A DNA stretch of 64,000 bases from NCBI RefSeq assembly GCF_039534085.1, contig NZ_BAAAUT010000042.1, positions 1 to 64,000 of the forward strand, read 5' to 3'. The notes beneath the pieces are model-generated. The model saw nothing but the letters and a program-made list of their open reading frames with translations, made no database searches and was not told the origin of the DNA. Positions 29,377 through 38,198 of this stretch are shown here, piece by piece. The translations under genes were made by a program, and so were the position numbers. The first letter of the stretch is position 1; the number at the start of each line of letters is the position of its first letter. The DNA comes from Planomonospora_B alba (GTDB taxonomy: Bacteria > Actinomycetota > Actinomycetes > Streptosporangiales > Streptosporangiaceae).

Positions 29377-32301
29377 TCAGCGGGTGAAGGCCTGGAACTC
29401 GGCGGCGCGCACCTGGTCGCGGGCGGGGCTCGCGGTGGCGCAGTCGGTGGCCGAGCGCGGGTCGGCGTCCTGCTCACCGGCGTAGCGCGGGTTGCCGGTG
29501 CACTGGGTGGAGACGGCGCGCAGGGCCAGGTGGGTGGCCTTCGTGGTCGGGATCCTGAAGGACTCGATCAGCAGGTCGGCGCCCCGGGGGCGGGGCAGCC
29601 GGGTGTCGAACGCGTCGGCCGGGCTGGTGTAGACGACCGAGAAGGACTCCGGCTTCGAGCAGTCCTTCTGCGTGGCGTCGCAGGCCAGGACCTCGAAGGC
29701 GCGCAGGGCGCTGAAGCGGTTCTGGCCGCCCGGGTCGGCGGGGTCGTTCACGTTGGGCCGGAGCATGGCGCTGACCTGCACCCGGCGGACCTTCACCGGC
29801 TCGGTCCCGGCCAGGTCCACGGTCACGGTCTTCCCGGCGACCGGCCCGGTCAGCGAGGCCCAGTTCGTGGCCTCGGTCTCGTCGATCAGCTTGTCGTGGT
29901 TGACGCCGTCGCCCGTGGCCGTGGCGCCCCGCGCCGCCGAGGCGACGTTCTCCGCCGGTGCGAGCGGGAGCGGGAGCGTCACGCCGGGCAGCACCGCGGA
30001 CCTCACCCGGGTGTGGCCGTGGCCCGCGCCGACGACCAGGAAGTCGTAGACGCCCGGGGTCATCTCCACGGTGTCGCCGAGCTCGGTGGCCGGGTCGGTG
30101 TCGGCGACCGGTACGGCACGGCCCTCGTAGTGGCCGACGTAGAGCCGGAGCGCGGCCTTCTTCGCCTCGCCGAGCGGCGTGAGCCTGAGCGTGCCGTTCT
30201 TCCCGACCGGGTCGGCGAAGCCCGGCGTCGGGTCGGGGTCGTTCTGGTTCAGGCTGGCCGCGCCCTCGCCGAGGCCGTGCCGGGCGAACGCCCGCCACAT
30301 GATGTCCTGGTTCTTCCCGCCGAAGCGGATGGCGTCGGCGGCCAGCAGCGCGTCGCGGTGGTCGACGTAGCTGACCGCGCCGGAGGCCATCAGCAGCAGC
30401 GCGTCGAAGGACAGCTGCGCCCAGCGGCGGTTGCCGGGGCACTTGTGCACCGGGGTCCTCCCGTCGGCGCACGCCCGCTGGAGGGCCGCGGTGCCCTTGC
30501 CGTACCGCTTGAGGAACGCCTCGCGCACGGAGAACTGGGCGGCGCTCCAGATCTCGCCGTCGGCGTGGACCTGCTGCCCGACGAGGTCGTAGCCGATGTC
30601 GCTGTAGTTCAGCGGGGACTTCGACATGTCGTAGTTGCGGATGCCGGCCTTCTTGTCGCCGGTGACGTAGCCGCCGGTCACGTACGGCGTCTCGCCCGCG
30701 GGGCGGAAGCCGTACTCGTAGAGGTACTCCATGGCCAGCAGGTCGGAGGTGCTCTCGTTCATGGCGCCGGGCTGGGCACCGCTCCACCCGGCGTTCGGGC
30801 CGGCGATCATGCGGCCGGAGATCGCGTGCGTGTACTCGTGGCCGATCACCGACATGTCGTAGTCGCCGTCCACGCAGGGCGCGTAGAACGAGCCCGCGAT
30901 CGGCTGCCAGAGGTACATGTTGGTGATCGGGGCGACGCCGTCGGGGCCGGTGATCTGGTTGGCGTTGTCGCGCACGTCGGCGTGGCGCGCCCCGGCCTGG
31001 GCGTTGCCCTGCTCGGGGTCGCCGCCGAGGCCGCCGCGCTCGCCGTTCTCGTCCTGCATGTTCCAGGCCGTCTCGGTGAAGCCGAGCCGGTAGGACCAGT
31101 CGTGCATGCGGTTGTGCATGGCGTGCAGGTTGGCGATCGCGGCCTCCAGGTCGGCCTCGCCCGGCCGGTCGAGGACGGCGGGGTCGCACTTGGCGGTGTA
31201 CCAGGCGTTGGTCCAGGGGTAGGCGTAGTTCCGGTCCGGGGTGGCGGCGTTGCCGCGGGTGCCGACCGCGTAGGGGTTGTCGCTCGCGCGGTTCTCCACC
31301 GTCCTGGCCGCGTTGCCGGAGCTGGTGCCGGTGGGGGCGTCCGCGGCGTGGTCGACGTCCCACGCCTTGCCGGTGGCCGGGTCGCCGCCCACGACGAGGT
31401 CGCAGCCGGGGCCGGCGGCGGCGCACCACCGCGAGCGGGTGTCGGCGGAGGAGTAGTCGGCGGGCGGGTTGGCCGGGAAGACCTCCCACTGCGGGCCGTC
31501 CGGCTCGGCGTGGTGGTCCACCAGGTTCTCGCGGGTCAGGATCTCACCGCTGACCGCGTCCACGTGGGTGGTGTAGGCGGCCGGCTCGCCCTCGCCGCCG
31601 CCGATCAGGACCACCTGGTAGGCCCGGTGCGTGCCGTCGGGCGCGGGCACGGCCACCGGCGCGGCCCGCTTGACGGTCGCGGTGGCCAGGTCGATGCCGC
31701 CGTCGCGGGCGGCGATCTCCAGGGCCTGCTGCTCGGTGAGCGCGGCGGCGGGGGGAGCGGCGGCGGAGCGGGACAGGGTCGAGGTGACGTGGTGGACCCT
31801 GCCGCCGGCCACGCCGACCACGACCTGGCCGTCCACGCCCGCGGGCAGGTCGCCGAAGCGCTGCCGGAGCAGGACGGCGTGGCCGTCCCCGATCGGGTTG
31901 ACCGCGACCTTCTCCAGCGCGTCCACGGCCTCGGGGGACAGGCCGAAGAGGTTCTCGTTGGCCTTCAGGTAGGCGCGGGCGGCCTGCTCGGGGTCGTCGC
32001 CGAGCCCTTCGGCGAGCGGGGCGGGGCCGGTGACGACGGCCGGGGTGCCGAGGGCGTTCCAGCGGATCGTCGCGGCGCCCGCCTTCTTGGCGAGCGCGGC
32101 GGCCGGGGGCGCGACGGTGCCGCGCCGGTTGTCGACGTCGGGCTTGCCGTGCTGCTCGGCCTGGAAGTCGTGCAGGTCGGAGGAGCGGTCGGCCGGGCCG
32201 CTCCGGGCGGCTCCGGGGAGGGGGAGGGCGAGGGACGGGAGTGCGAGGGACGCCGTCGCGGCGGCGATGACGGTGAGACGTGACCAGGATTTGGTCGACA
32301 C
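29377..32301 (-). CDS. Secreted M36 (fungalysin) family metalloprotease with C-terminal discoidin-like domain
   Basis: This 974-residue secreted zinc endopeptidase has a signal peptide (1-33), then an FTP/PepSY-type propeptide (about 40-250) that should keep it inactive until cleaved. The catalytic domain carries zinc ligands His488 and His492 and Glu489 in GHEYTHAISGRM; the downstream Glu ligand is in GAMNESTSDLLAMEY. VHADGEIWSAAQF is also typical of M36. The C-terminal 230 residues resemble an F5/8-type C (discoidin) beta-sandwich (TVTVDLAGTEPVKVRRVQVSA), a probable sugar- or surface-binding module. GTG 32301 has GGAGG upstream. The promoter lies in an unusual dyad-rich region. Confidence 0.92.
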   Translation of the reverse strand: MSTKSWSRLTVIAAATASLALPSLALPLPGAARSGPADRSSDLHDFQAEQHGKPDVDNRRGTVAPPAAALAKKAGAATIRWNALGTPAVVTGPAPLAEGLGDDPEQAARAYLKANENLFGLSPEAVDALEKVAVNPIGDGHAVLLRQRFGDLPAGVDGQVVVGVAGGRVHHVTSTLSRSAAAPPAAALTEQQALEIAARDGGIDLATATVKRAAPVAVPAPDGTHRAYQVVLIGGGEGEPAAYTTHVDAVSGEILTRENLVDHHAEPDGPQWEVFPANPPADYSSADTRSRWCAAAGPGCDLVVGGDPATGKAWDVDHAADAPTGTSSGNAARTVENRASDNPYAVGTRGNAATPDRNYAYPWTNAWYTAKCDPAVLDRPGEADLEAAIANLHAMHNRMHDWSYRLGFTETAWNMQDENGERGGLGGDPEQGNAQAGARHADVRDNANQITGPDGVAPITNMYLWQPIAGSFYAPCVDGDYDMSVIGHEYTHAISGRMIAGPNAGWSGAQPGAMNESTSDLLAMEYLYEYGFRPAGETPYVTGGYVTGDKKAGIRNYDMSKSPLNYSDIGYDLVGQQVHADGEIWSAAQFSVREAFLKRYGKGTAALQRACADGRTPVHKCPGNRRWAQLSFDALLLMASGAVSYVDHRDALLAADAIRFGGKNQDIMWRAFARHGLGEGAASLNQNDPDPTPGFADPVGKNGTLRLTPLGEAKKAALRLYVGHYEGRAVPVADTDPATELGDTVEMTPGVYDFLVVGAGHGHTRVRSAVLPGVTLPLPLAPAENVASAARGATATGDGVNHDKLIDETEATNWASLTGPVAGKTVTVDLAGTEPVKVRRVQVSAMLRPNVNDPADPGGQNRFSALRAFEVLACDATQKDCSKPESFSVVYTSPADAFDTRLPRPRGADLLIESFRIPTTKATHLALRAVSTQCTGNPRYAGEQDADPRSATDCATASPARDQVRAAEFQAFTR

Positions 32302-32367
32302 CGGGCCTCCTGCGGGGGGTCGGCCGTCGTTGGCCGTGCCACGCGTGGATCACGTGCGCTGCGCAAG

Positions 32368-32396
32368 AGGTAACACCGGTTCACATCTTCTGACAA
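32368..32396 (-). promoter_or_regulatory. Promoter of the M36 protease gene
   Basis: On the minus strand TTGTCA (32396-32391) and TTACCT (32373-32368) are 17 nt apart. The -35 lies partly inside the palindrome at 32393-32404. Confidence 0.65.
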
Positions 32397-32426
32397 GATC
32401 TTGTAAAGGGTGAGATGTCGGTGTTA
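32371..32426. promoter_or_regulatory. Nested dyad structure over the M36 promoter
   Basis: TAACACCG (32371-32378) and ACATCT (32383-32388) pair with AGATGT (32413-32418) and CGGTGTTA (32419-32426). The arms have a 4-nt bulge on one side and enclose the perfect palindrome ACAAGATCTTGT (32393-32404). The stretch is AT-rich. It is a candidate operator for a dimeric or tetrameric regulator. Confidence 0.6.
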
Positions 32427-32464
32427 TAGAGGTTTACGGCGCCGGGTGCCGCCCGGCGCGGCCA

Positions 32465-32509
32465 CCGTACGGCGCGGCCCCGGCCTGGGAGCGGGGCCGC
32501 GCCGTGCGG
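32465..32509 (-). terminator. Terminator of the beta-propeller lipoprotein gene
   Basis: CCGTACGGCGCGGCCCC (32465-32481) pairs with GGGGCCGCGCCGTGCGG (32493-32509), a 17-bp stem with one wobble pair, 6 nt beyond the stop. Confidence 0.82.
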
Positions 32510-32514
32510 CGGGG

Positions 32515-34686
32515 TCAGTCGAACGGGATCCAGTCCCGCTCCGCCAGGCCGTCCAGGGAGTGGACCGCCAGGCCGAGCTCGGAGACCGTCCACAGGTCGC
32601 CGCCGATCACGACCGAGCGGCGGATGCCCGGGTCGTAGGGGGCGAAGCGGGTGCTGTCGACCGGCTTCGGCCTGGGGTGGACGACCGTGCCGGCCTCGGT
32701 GACGGCGGAGTCGCCGATCTTCAGCACCAGCGCGGCCCCGGTGGTCTGCCCGGTGCCGTCCCAGGTGCTCAGCGGCAGGACGGCGGTGCCCGCCGGCGCC
32801 CAGTAGAGGAAGGCGTGCGGGTCCCACTCGGCCTCGGAGCCGGAGTCCTTCTGGAAGAACCGCGCCAGCCGGCGCGGGGCGGCCGGGTCGGAGACGTCGA
32901 AGAGGGAGACCTGGGTGCCGAGCGTGCGGCCCTGCTCGCTCGCCTCCTGGCCGATGCCGATCAGCCGCCCGTCGCCCGCCGGGTGCAGGTAGGCGGAGTA
33001 GCCGGTGATCTTCAGCTCGCCGGTCCTCTTCGGCGCGGCCGGGTCGCGCAGGTCGAGCACGTAGAGCGGGTCCACCTGCCGGAACGTCACCACGTAGCCG
33101 ACGGGGCCGAGGAAGCGGACCGAGTAGATGCGCTCGCCCTCGCCCAGGCCGCCGACCTCGCCGACCTTCGCCAGGGTGTCGGCGCGCAGCACGTAGACGG
33201 CGCTGGAGCTGCTCCTGTCCGTCTCCGAGGTGGTCGCGACCCGCAGGTGCCCCTCGTGCTCGGACAGCGAGTACTGGTTGAGCAGCCGGCCCGGGACCCT
33301 GCCCGAGGCGACGTAGCGGGGCGCGCCGGGCGCGGTGACGTCGAACCGGTGGATCTCGGTCTCCTCCGGGGGCGGGGCCGGGGCGACGGGCGCCTCGGAC
33401 GCGGCGGGGGGCTCGGTGGCGGGCGGGACGGCCGTCGGGGTGGCCGCCCCGGTGGCGGCCGGGGACGCGGCGGCCGTGGCGGCGGGGGACACGGTGGCCG
33501 TGATCTCCACCGGGCCGCCCGGGGTGGCCGTGCTCTCCACCGGGAGCGGGACGGTGGCCTCGGCCGGGGTCGGCTCGTCCCTCGGCGCGGCCACCCGCCC
33601 CGGCCGGGGCTCCGGGGCCTCGTCGACGATCACGTCGACCGGCCGCGCCGACCACCAGTGCGGGTTGCTGGTCACGTACAGGCTGGAGCCGGTGCCGTAG
33701 ACGGTGTCGCCGTCGGCGACCAGGCTGATCGGAGCGCTCCCGTCCAGGGCCCGCGCCCCGGCGCCCAGGTCGAGGCTGTGCACGGTCAGCAGCGAGGTCC
33801 CGGTGTACTCCGCCGGGTGGCTGACCCGCGCGCAGTCGACCGTGCGCTTCTCCGTCCGGCCGTCCGCCCCCGTCACCTCGTACGTCGGCAGCCACGCCTC
33901 GATGGGCGCGTTCCGCACGGCCTCGGCGTTCCTGCGGGTCCGCTCGGCGTCGCCGGCGTCGGGACCGGCGTCCGGGAAGGTGATCGCGGGCTGGCTGCGG
34001 ACCACGAGCCGGACCGTCGAGCCGACCATGCGCGCGTCCACGTGCGCGCCGTCCGGGGTGATCGAGCCGATCACCTCCGGCTCGCCGGACAGGTCGACGA
34101 GCACGTAGCGCGGTCCCGGGCTCGGGGCGATCTTGGCGGTCGCGCCGTACGGGATGATCCCGCCGCCGGAGAACAGCACCAGCGCCCTGTCCCCGCTGAC
34201 CAGCAGGTCGGCGGGGGCCCACGCCTGCTCCCGGTCGGTCAGCCGGAGCGTGCCGGTCACCTTCCGGGTGGCGGCGTCCACCACGCGCAGCACGCCCCGG
34301 CTCACCGTGATCACGCGCCTGCCGTCGGTCTTGACCAGGTCGGGCTCGTCGACCCCGGCCTCGTGGGTGTTGGTGGTGGAGTGCCCGGGCGCGGCCTGCT
34401 GCTTGGCGGCGCCGGCGTCGGCGCGCGCCTCGGCCGCCGCGAACGGGACCGGCCCGCCCAGTCCCCACGGCCCGACGCGCCCGGCCGCCGCGGCGCGCAG
34501 CCCGGCGAGCATGTCGTCGCAGCCGTCGTAGGCGACCAGCCGCACGTCGCCCAGCTCCACCGGCGCCGTACGGCCCGCGCCGGAGCCCGCCGGGGCCGAG
34601 GTGCACGCCGCGGCGACCAGGACGGCCGCCAGGGCGGCCGCACCGGCGCTCGCCCGGGCGCCGGCCGTACGAATCGATGTCCTCAT
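32515..34686 (-). CDS. Secreted beta-propeller domain lipoprotein (COG4880 type)
   Basis: This is a 723-residue envelope protein of unknown function. The N-terminus is a lipoprotein signal with lipobox LVAAAC and Cys28. The family signature HEAGVDEPDLVKTDGRRVITV is followed by propeller-like repeats of the form V/L-x-D-x-S-D-P-A-x-P (for example SLFDVSDPAAPRRLARF and VLDLRDPAAPKRTGEL). A low-complexity Ala/Thr/Pro/Val insertion (about residues 375-450, with SPAATAAASPAATGAAT) splits the propeller and probably forms an exposed loop. ATG 34686 starts right before the signal. It is divergent from the aldehyde dehydrogenase. Confidence 0.85.
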   Translation of the reverse strand: MRTSIRTAGARASAGAAALAAVLVAAACTSAPAGSGAGRTAPVELGDVRLVAYDGCDDMLAGLRAAAAGRVGPWGLGGPVPFAAAEARADAGAAKQQAAPGHSTTNTHEAGVDEPDLVKTDGRRVITVSRGVLRVVDAATRKVTGTLRLTDREQAWAPADLLVSGDRALVLFSGGGIIPYGATAKIAPSPGPRYVLVDLSGEPEVIGSITPDGAHVDARMVGSTVRLVVRSQPAITFPDAGPDAGDAERTRRNAEAVRNAPIEAWLPTYEVTGADGRTEKRTVDCARVSHPAEYTGTSLLTVHSLDLGAGARALDGSAPISLVADGDTVYGTGSSLYVTSNPHWWSARPVDVIVDEAPEPRPGRVAAPRDEPTPAEATVPLPVESTATPGGPVEITATVSPAATAAASPAATGAATPTAVPPATEPPAASEAPVAPAPPPEETEIHRFDVTAPGAPRYVASGRVPGRLLNQYSLSEHEGHLRVATTSETDRSSSSAVYVLRADTLAKVGEVGGLGEGERIYSVRFLGPVGYVVTFRQVDPLYVLDLRDPAAPKRTGELKITGYSAYLHPAGDGRLIGIGQEASEQGRTLGTQVSLFDVSDPAAPRRLARFFQKDSGSEAEWDPHAFLYWAPAGTAVLPLSTWDGTGQTTGAALVLKIGDSAVTEAGTVVHPRPKPVDSTRFAPYDPGIRRSVVIGGDLWTVSELGLAVHSLDGLAERDWIPFD

Positions 34687-34726
34687 GCCCCTGTGAACGG
34701 ATCGGGGGCGGGGCAGGTTCAGTCTC

Positions 34727-34740
34727 CTACCGACCGGTAG
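34727..34740. promoter_or_regulatory. Dyad between the lipoprotein and aldehyde dehydrogenase genes
   Basis: CTACCG-AC-CGGTAG, 6-bp arms, lies in the 87-bp gap between divergent genes and 20 bp upstream of the dehydrogenase -10. It may be a shared operator. Confidence 0.4.
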
Positions 34741-34760
34741 CCGCACGCCGTCCCACCGAA

Positions 34761-34766
34761 TACTCT
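34761..34766 (+). promoter_or_regulatory. -10 element of the aldehyde dehydrogenase gene (leaderless type)
   Basis: TACTCT lies 7 nt before ATG 34774, and there is no ribosome-binding site. Confidence 0.6.
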
Positions 34767-34773
34767 TCGGTCC

Positions 34774-36339
34774 ATGGCTGTCACTCTCGGAGCGACCCGG
34801 ACCCTCGACCCCCGCATGATCGAGCGTGTGGTCCGGCAGGTGACCTCCGGCGGGAAGACCCACCGGATCACCGCCCCCTTCACCGAGGAACCCCTCGCCG
34901 AGCTGCCGATCTCGACCGCGGCGGACGTCCGCGAGGCCCACGCCCGGGCCCGGGAGGCGCAGCGGGCCTGGGCCGGGCTGCCCGCCCGGGAGCGGGCCCG
35001 GCCCTTCCTGGCGCTGCACGACGCGATCCTGGACCGCCGCGAGGAGATCCTCGACATCGTCCAGTGGGAGACCGGCAAGGCCCGCAGGCACGCCTTCGAG
35101 GAGGTCTGCGACGTCGCGGGCTGCACCCTCTACTACGCGCGGCGCGCCCCCGGCCTGCTGGAGACCAAGCGGCGCTCGGGGCTGTTCCCGCTGGCCACCC
35201 GGGTCACCGAGACCCGCCACCCCAAGGGGGTCGTGGCGCTGGTCTCGCCCTGGAACTACCCGCTCTCGCTCGGCGTGACCGACGTCGTCCCGGCCCTGCT
35301 CGCCGGGAACGCCGTGGTCCACAAGCCCGACACCCAGACCGCCCTGTCCGCCCTGTGGACGATCGACCTGCTGGCCGAGCTCGGCATGCCCCGCGAGATC
35401 TGGCAGGTCGTGCTCGGCGACCCCGCCGAGATCGGCGACCCGCTGCTCGACGGCGCCGACTACGTGGCCTTCACCGGCTCCACCCGGACCGGCCGCCGGA
35501 TCGCCGAGGAGGCCGCCAAGCGGCTCATCGGCTGCTCCCTGGAGCTCGGCGGGAAGAACCCCATGATCGTCCTGGACGACGCCGACCTCGACGTGGCCGC
35601 CCAGGGCGCGCTGCGCGCCTGCTTCAGCAACGCCGGGCAGCTGTGCATCTCCATCGAGCGGCTCTACGTCCACGACAGCGTGTACGACGCGTTCACCGAG
35701 AAGTTCGTCCGGCTGGTGAAGAACATGAAGCTCGGCGCGGGCCTCGACTGGGACGTGCAGATGGGCTCGCTGACCTCCCGCCGCCAGCTGGAGGCGGTCA
35801 CCGCCCACGTGGACGACGCCGTGGCCAAGGGCGCCCGCGTGCTGGCCGGCGGCAGGCCCCGCCCCGGGGCCGGGCCGCTGTTCTACGAGCCGACCGTCCT
35901 GGCCGACGTGGACGAGAGCATGGACCTGTGCCGGGAGGAGACCTTCGGGCCGGTCGTCTCGCTCTACCGCTTCTCCACCGACGACGAGGCCGTCCGCCGG
36001 GCCAACGACACCGTCTACGGCCTCAACGCCTCGATCTGGACGCGGAACCCGGCGCGCGGCCGGGCGCTGGCCGCCCGGATCAAGGCCGGGACCGTCAACG
36101 TCAACGAGGGGTACGGCGCCGCCTTCGCCTCCTACGACGCGCCCATGGGCGGCATGAAGTCCTCCGGCCTGGGCCGCAGGCACGGGGCGGAGGGGCTGCT
36201 GAAGTACACCGAGGCGCAGACAGTCGCCGCCCAGGCCACCTGGCTGGGCCTCGAACCGCTGCCCGGGATGACCTACGAGAGGTACGCCGAGGTCGTCACG
36301 ACGCTGCTGAAGACGTTGAAGAGGGTCCGCCTCAAGTGA
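34774..36339 (+). CDS. gabD2: Succinic semialdehyde dehydrogenase (GabD2-like)
   Basis: This NAD(P)-dependent aldehyde dehydrogenase of 521 residues probably oxidises succinate semialdehyde. Seen are VVALVSPWNYPLSLGVTDV, the coenzyme loop FTGSTRTGRRIAEEA, the general base in LELGGKNPM and the nucleophile Cys291 in NAGQLCIS. The N-terminal layout and length match the actinobacterial GabD2 group. It is followed by an 18-bp terminator and a GMC oxidoreductase gene, an arrangement also seen upstream of guaA in Streptomyces. Confidence 0.9.
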   Translation: MAVTLGATRTLDPRMIERVVRQVTSGGKTHRITAPFTEEPLAELPISTAADVREAHARAREAQRAWAGLPARERARPFLALHDAILDRREEILDIVQWETGKARRHAFEEVCDVAGCTLYYARRAPGLLETKRRSGLFPLATRVTETRHPKGVVALVSPWNYPLSLGVTDVVPALLAGNAVVHKPDTQTALSALWTIDLLAELGMPREIWQVVLGDPAEIGDPLLDGADYVAFTGSTRTGRRIAEEAAKRLIGCSLELGGKNPMIVLDDADLDVAAQGALRACFSNAGQLCISIERLYVHDSVYDAFTEKFVRLVKNMKLGAGLDWDVQMGSLTSRRQLEAVTAHVDDAVAKGARVLAGGRPRPGAGPLFYEPTVLADVDESMDLCREETFGPVVSLYRFSTDDEAVRRANDTVYGLNASIWTRNPARGRALAARIKAGTVNVNEGYGAAFASYDAPMGGMKSSGLGRRHGAEGLLKYTEAQTVAAQATWLGLEPLPGMTYERYAEVVTTLLKTLKRVRLK

Positions 36340-36377
36340 CCGCCCCGCCCCGGCCCGTGCGGGCCGGGGCGGGGCGG
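36340..36377 (+). terminator. Terminator of gabD2
   Basis: CCGCCCCGCCCCGGCCCG (36340-36357) pairs perfectly with its complement (36360-36377), an 18-bp stem with a 2-nt apex starting right after the stop codon. Confidence 0.88.
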
Positions 36378-36442
36378 CAGCCCGGCGGGGGCCGGCGCAG
36401 ATCGACGAGGGTCCGCGAGGACCGGTGAAGGGAGTCCCCGGG

Positions 36443-38146
36443 GTGTTCGACTACGACGTGCTGGTGATCGGGTCGGGGTTCGGCGGGAGCGTCACCGCGC
36501 TCCGCCTGACGGAGAAGGGCTACCGGGTCGGCGTCCTGGAGGCCGGGCGGCGCTTCGACGAGCGCACGCTGCCGAAGACCTCCTGGCGGGTCCGCGACTT
36601 CCTGTGGGCGCCCGCCCTCGGCTGCACGGGCATCCAGCGCATCCACGTGCTGCGCGGCGTCAAGGGCACCGGCGTCATGGTGCTGGCCGGAGCCGGGGTC
36701 GGCGGCGGCTCCCTGGTCTACGCCAACACCCTCTACGAGCCGCTGGAGCCGTTCTTCGCCGACCCCCAGTGGGCGGGCATCACCGACTGGAAGGCCGAGC
36801 TGGGGCCGTACTACGACCAGGCCAGGCGCATGCTCGGCGTGGTCGTCAACCCGACCCTCACCCGCGCCGACGAGATCATGCAGAAGGTCGCCGACCGGAT
36901 GGGCGTGGGCGGCACCTTCCACCGGGCGCCGGTCGGCGTCTTCTTCGGCACGCCCGGCCAGGAGGTGGACGACCCCTACTTCGGCGGAGCCGGGCCGCGC
37001 CGCCGGGGCTGCACCGAGTGCGGCGAGTGCATGACCGGCTGCCGGCACGGCGCCAAGAACATGCTGACCAAGAACTACCTCCACCTCGCCGAGAAGGCGG
37101 GGGCGAAGGTCCACCCGGAGACCACGGTCACCGGGGTCCGGCCCCTCGGGAAGGGCCGCCGCGGGTACGCCGTCGAGGTCAGGAAGACCGGCGCGCCGTG
37201 GCGGCGCCGCACGCTCACCGCCGAGCAGGTGGTCCTCGCCGCCGGCACGTACGGCACGCAGCGCCTGCTCCACCGGATGAAGGCCACCGGTGCGCTGCCC
37301 CGCCTGTCCGACCGGCTCGGCACGCTGACCAGGACCAACTCCGAGGCGCTGCTCGGCTTCGAACGGCTGGGCGTCACGGGGGACAAGCTCAACCGCGGCG
37401 TGGCGATCACCTCCTCCATCCACCCCGACGCGCACACGCACATCGAGCCCGTCCGCTACGGCGACGGCTCCAACGCGATGGGCATGCTCCGCACCCTGCT
37501 CATCGACGGCGGCGGGGCGCCGCGCTGGCTGAAGTTCCTCGGCGAGGCCGCCAGGCGCCCCCACCTGCTCCCGCGCCTGTTCGACCACCGCAGGTGGTCC
37601 GAGCGCACGATCATCGCCCTGGTCATGCAGGCCAAGGACAACTCCATCACCCTGTCGGCCCGCAGGGGCCTGCTCGGCGGCTGGAAGCTGCGCTCCCGGC
37701 CCGGCCACGGCGAGCCCAACCCCACCTGGATCCCGGCCGGGCACACCTTCGTCCGGCACGCCGCCGAGGAGATCGGCGGCATGCCCGGCGGCTCCTGGCT
37801 CGACCTGTTCGACATCCCCGCCACCGCGCACTTCCTGGGCGGCTGCGCCATCGGGGACTCGCCGGAGACCGGGGTGATCGACCCCTACCACCGCGTCTAC
37901 GGCCACGAGGGCCTGCACGTCGTCGACGGCTCGGCGGTCTCCGCCAACCCGGGCGTCAACCCCTCGCTGACCATCACCGCCCAGGCCGAGCGCGCCATGG
38001 CCCTGTGGCCCAACCGCGGCGAGGCCGACCCCCGCCCGGCCCTCGGCTCCCCCTACGCGCGGCTGACACCCGTCGCCCCGAGAAACCCCGTCGTCCCCGC
38101 GGCCGCCCCCGGCGCCCTGCGCCTGCCGATCGTCGGCATCAGCTGA
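36443..38146 (+). CDS. GMC-family FAD oxidoreductase (cholesterol oxidase-like) with a four-cysteine motif
   Basis: This 567-residue flavoprotein resembles cholesterol oxidase-type GMC enzymes. The FAD fold is DYDVLVIGSGFGGSVTALRL, and GAGVGGGSLVYANTLYEP is the second flavin motif. The C-terminal AHFLGGCAIGDSPETGVID and VSANPGVNPSLTITAQAER close the active site. Residues 190-200 read CTECGECMTGC, four cysteines in a C-x2-C-x2-C-x3-C pattern like a ferredoxin half-site. GTG 36443 has AAGGGAG 8 nt upstream; GTG 36425 is less likely. The substrate (a sterol or other alcohol) cannot be told from sequence. Confidence 0.88.
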   Translation: MFDYDVLVIGSGFGGSVTALRLTEKGYRVGVLEAGRRFDERTLPKTSWRVRDFLWAPALGCTGIQRIHVLRGVKGTGVMVLAGAGVGGGSLVYANTLYEPLEPFFADPQWAGITDWKAELGPYYDQARRMLGVVVNPTLTRADEIMQKVADRMGVGGTFHRAPVGVFFGTPGQEVDDPYFGGAGPRRRGCTECGECMTGCRHGAKNMLTKNYLHLAEKAGAKVHPETTVTGVRPLGKGRRGYAVEVRKTGAPWRRRTLTAEQVVLAAGTYGTQRLLHRMKATGALPRLSDRLGTLTRTNSEALLGFERLGVTGDKLNRGVAITSSIHPDAHTHIEPVRYGDGSNAMGMLRTLLIDGGGAPRWLKFLGEAARRPHLLPRLFDHRRWSERTIIALVMQAKDNSITLSARRGLLGGWKLRSRPGHGEPNPTWIPAGHTFVRHAAEEIGGMPGGSWLDLFDIPATAHFLGGCAIGDSPETGVIDPYHRVYGHEGLHVVDGSAVSANPGVNPSLTITAQAERAMALWPNRGEADPRPALGSPYARLTPVAPRNPVVPAAAPGALRLPIVGIS

Positions 38147-38186
38147 CGCCCCGGCACCCCCGTGCCGGCGCCGCCGGGGAGTCCGG

Positions 38187-38192
38187 CACAAT
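38187..38192 (+). promoter_or_regulatory. -10 element of the PLP decarboxylase gene (leaderless type)
   Basis: CACAAT lies 6 nt before GTG 38199. No ribosome-binding site is present. A short hairpin (CCGGCAC 38151-38157 with GTGCCGG 38162-38168) upstream may end the GMC transcript. Confidence 0.5.
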
Positions 38193-38198
38193 CCCGGT

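Noticed and set aside
29530..32283. 917-codon plus-strand open frame opposite the M36 protease
   Set aside because: Shadow frame with low-complexity Gly/Val/Arg protein; the minus strand has signal peptide and HExxH motif.
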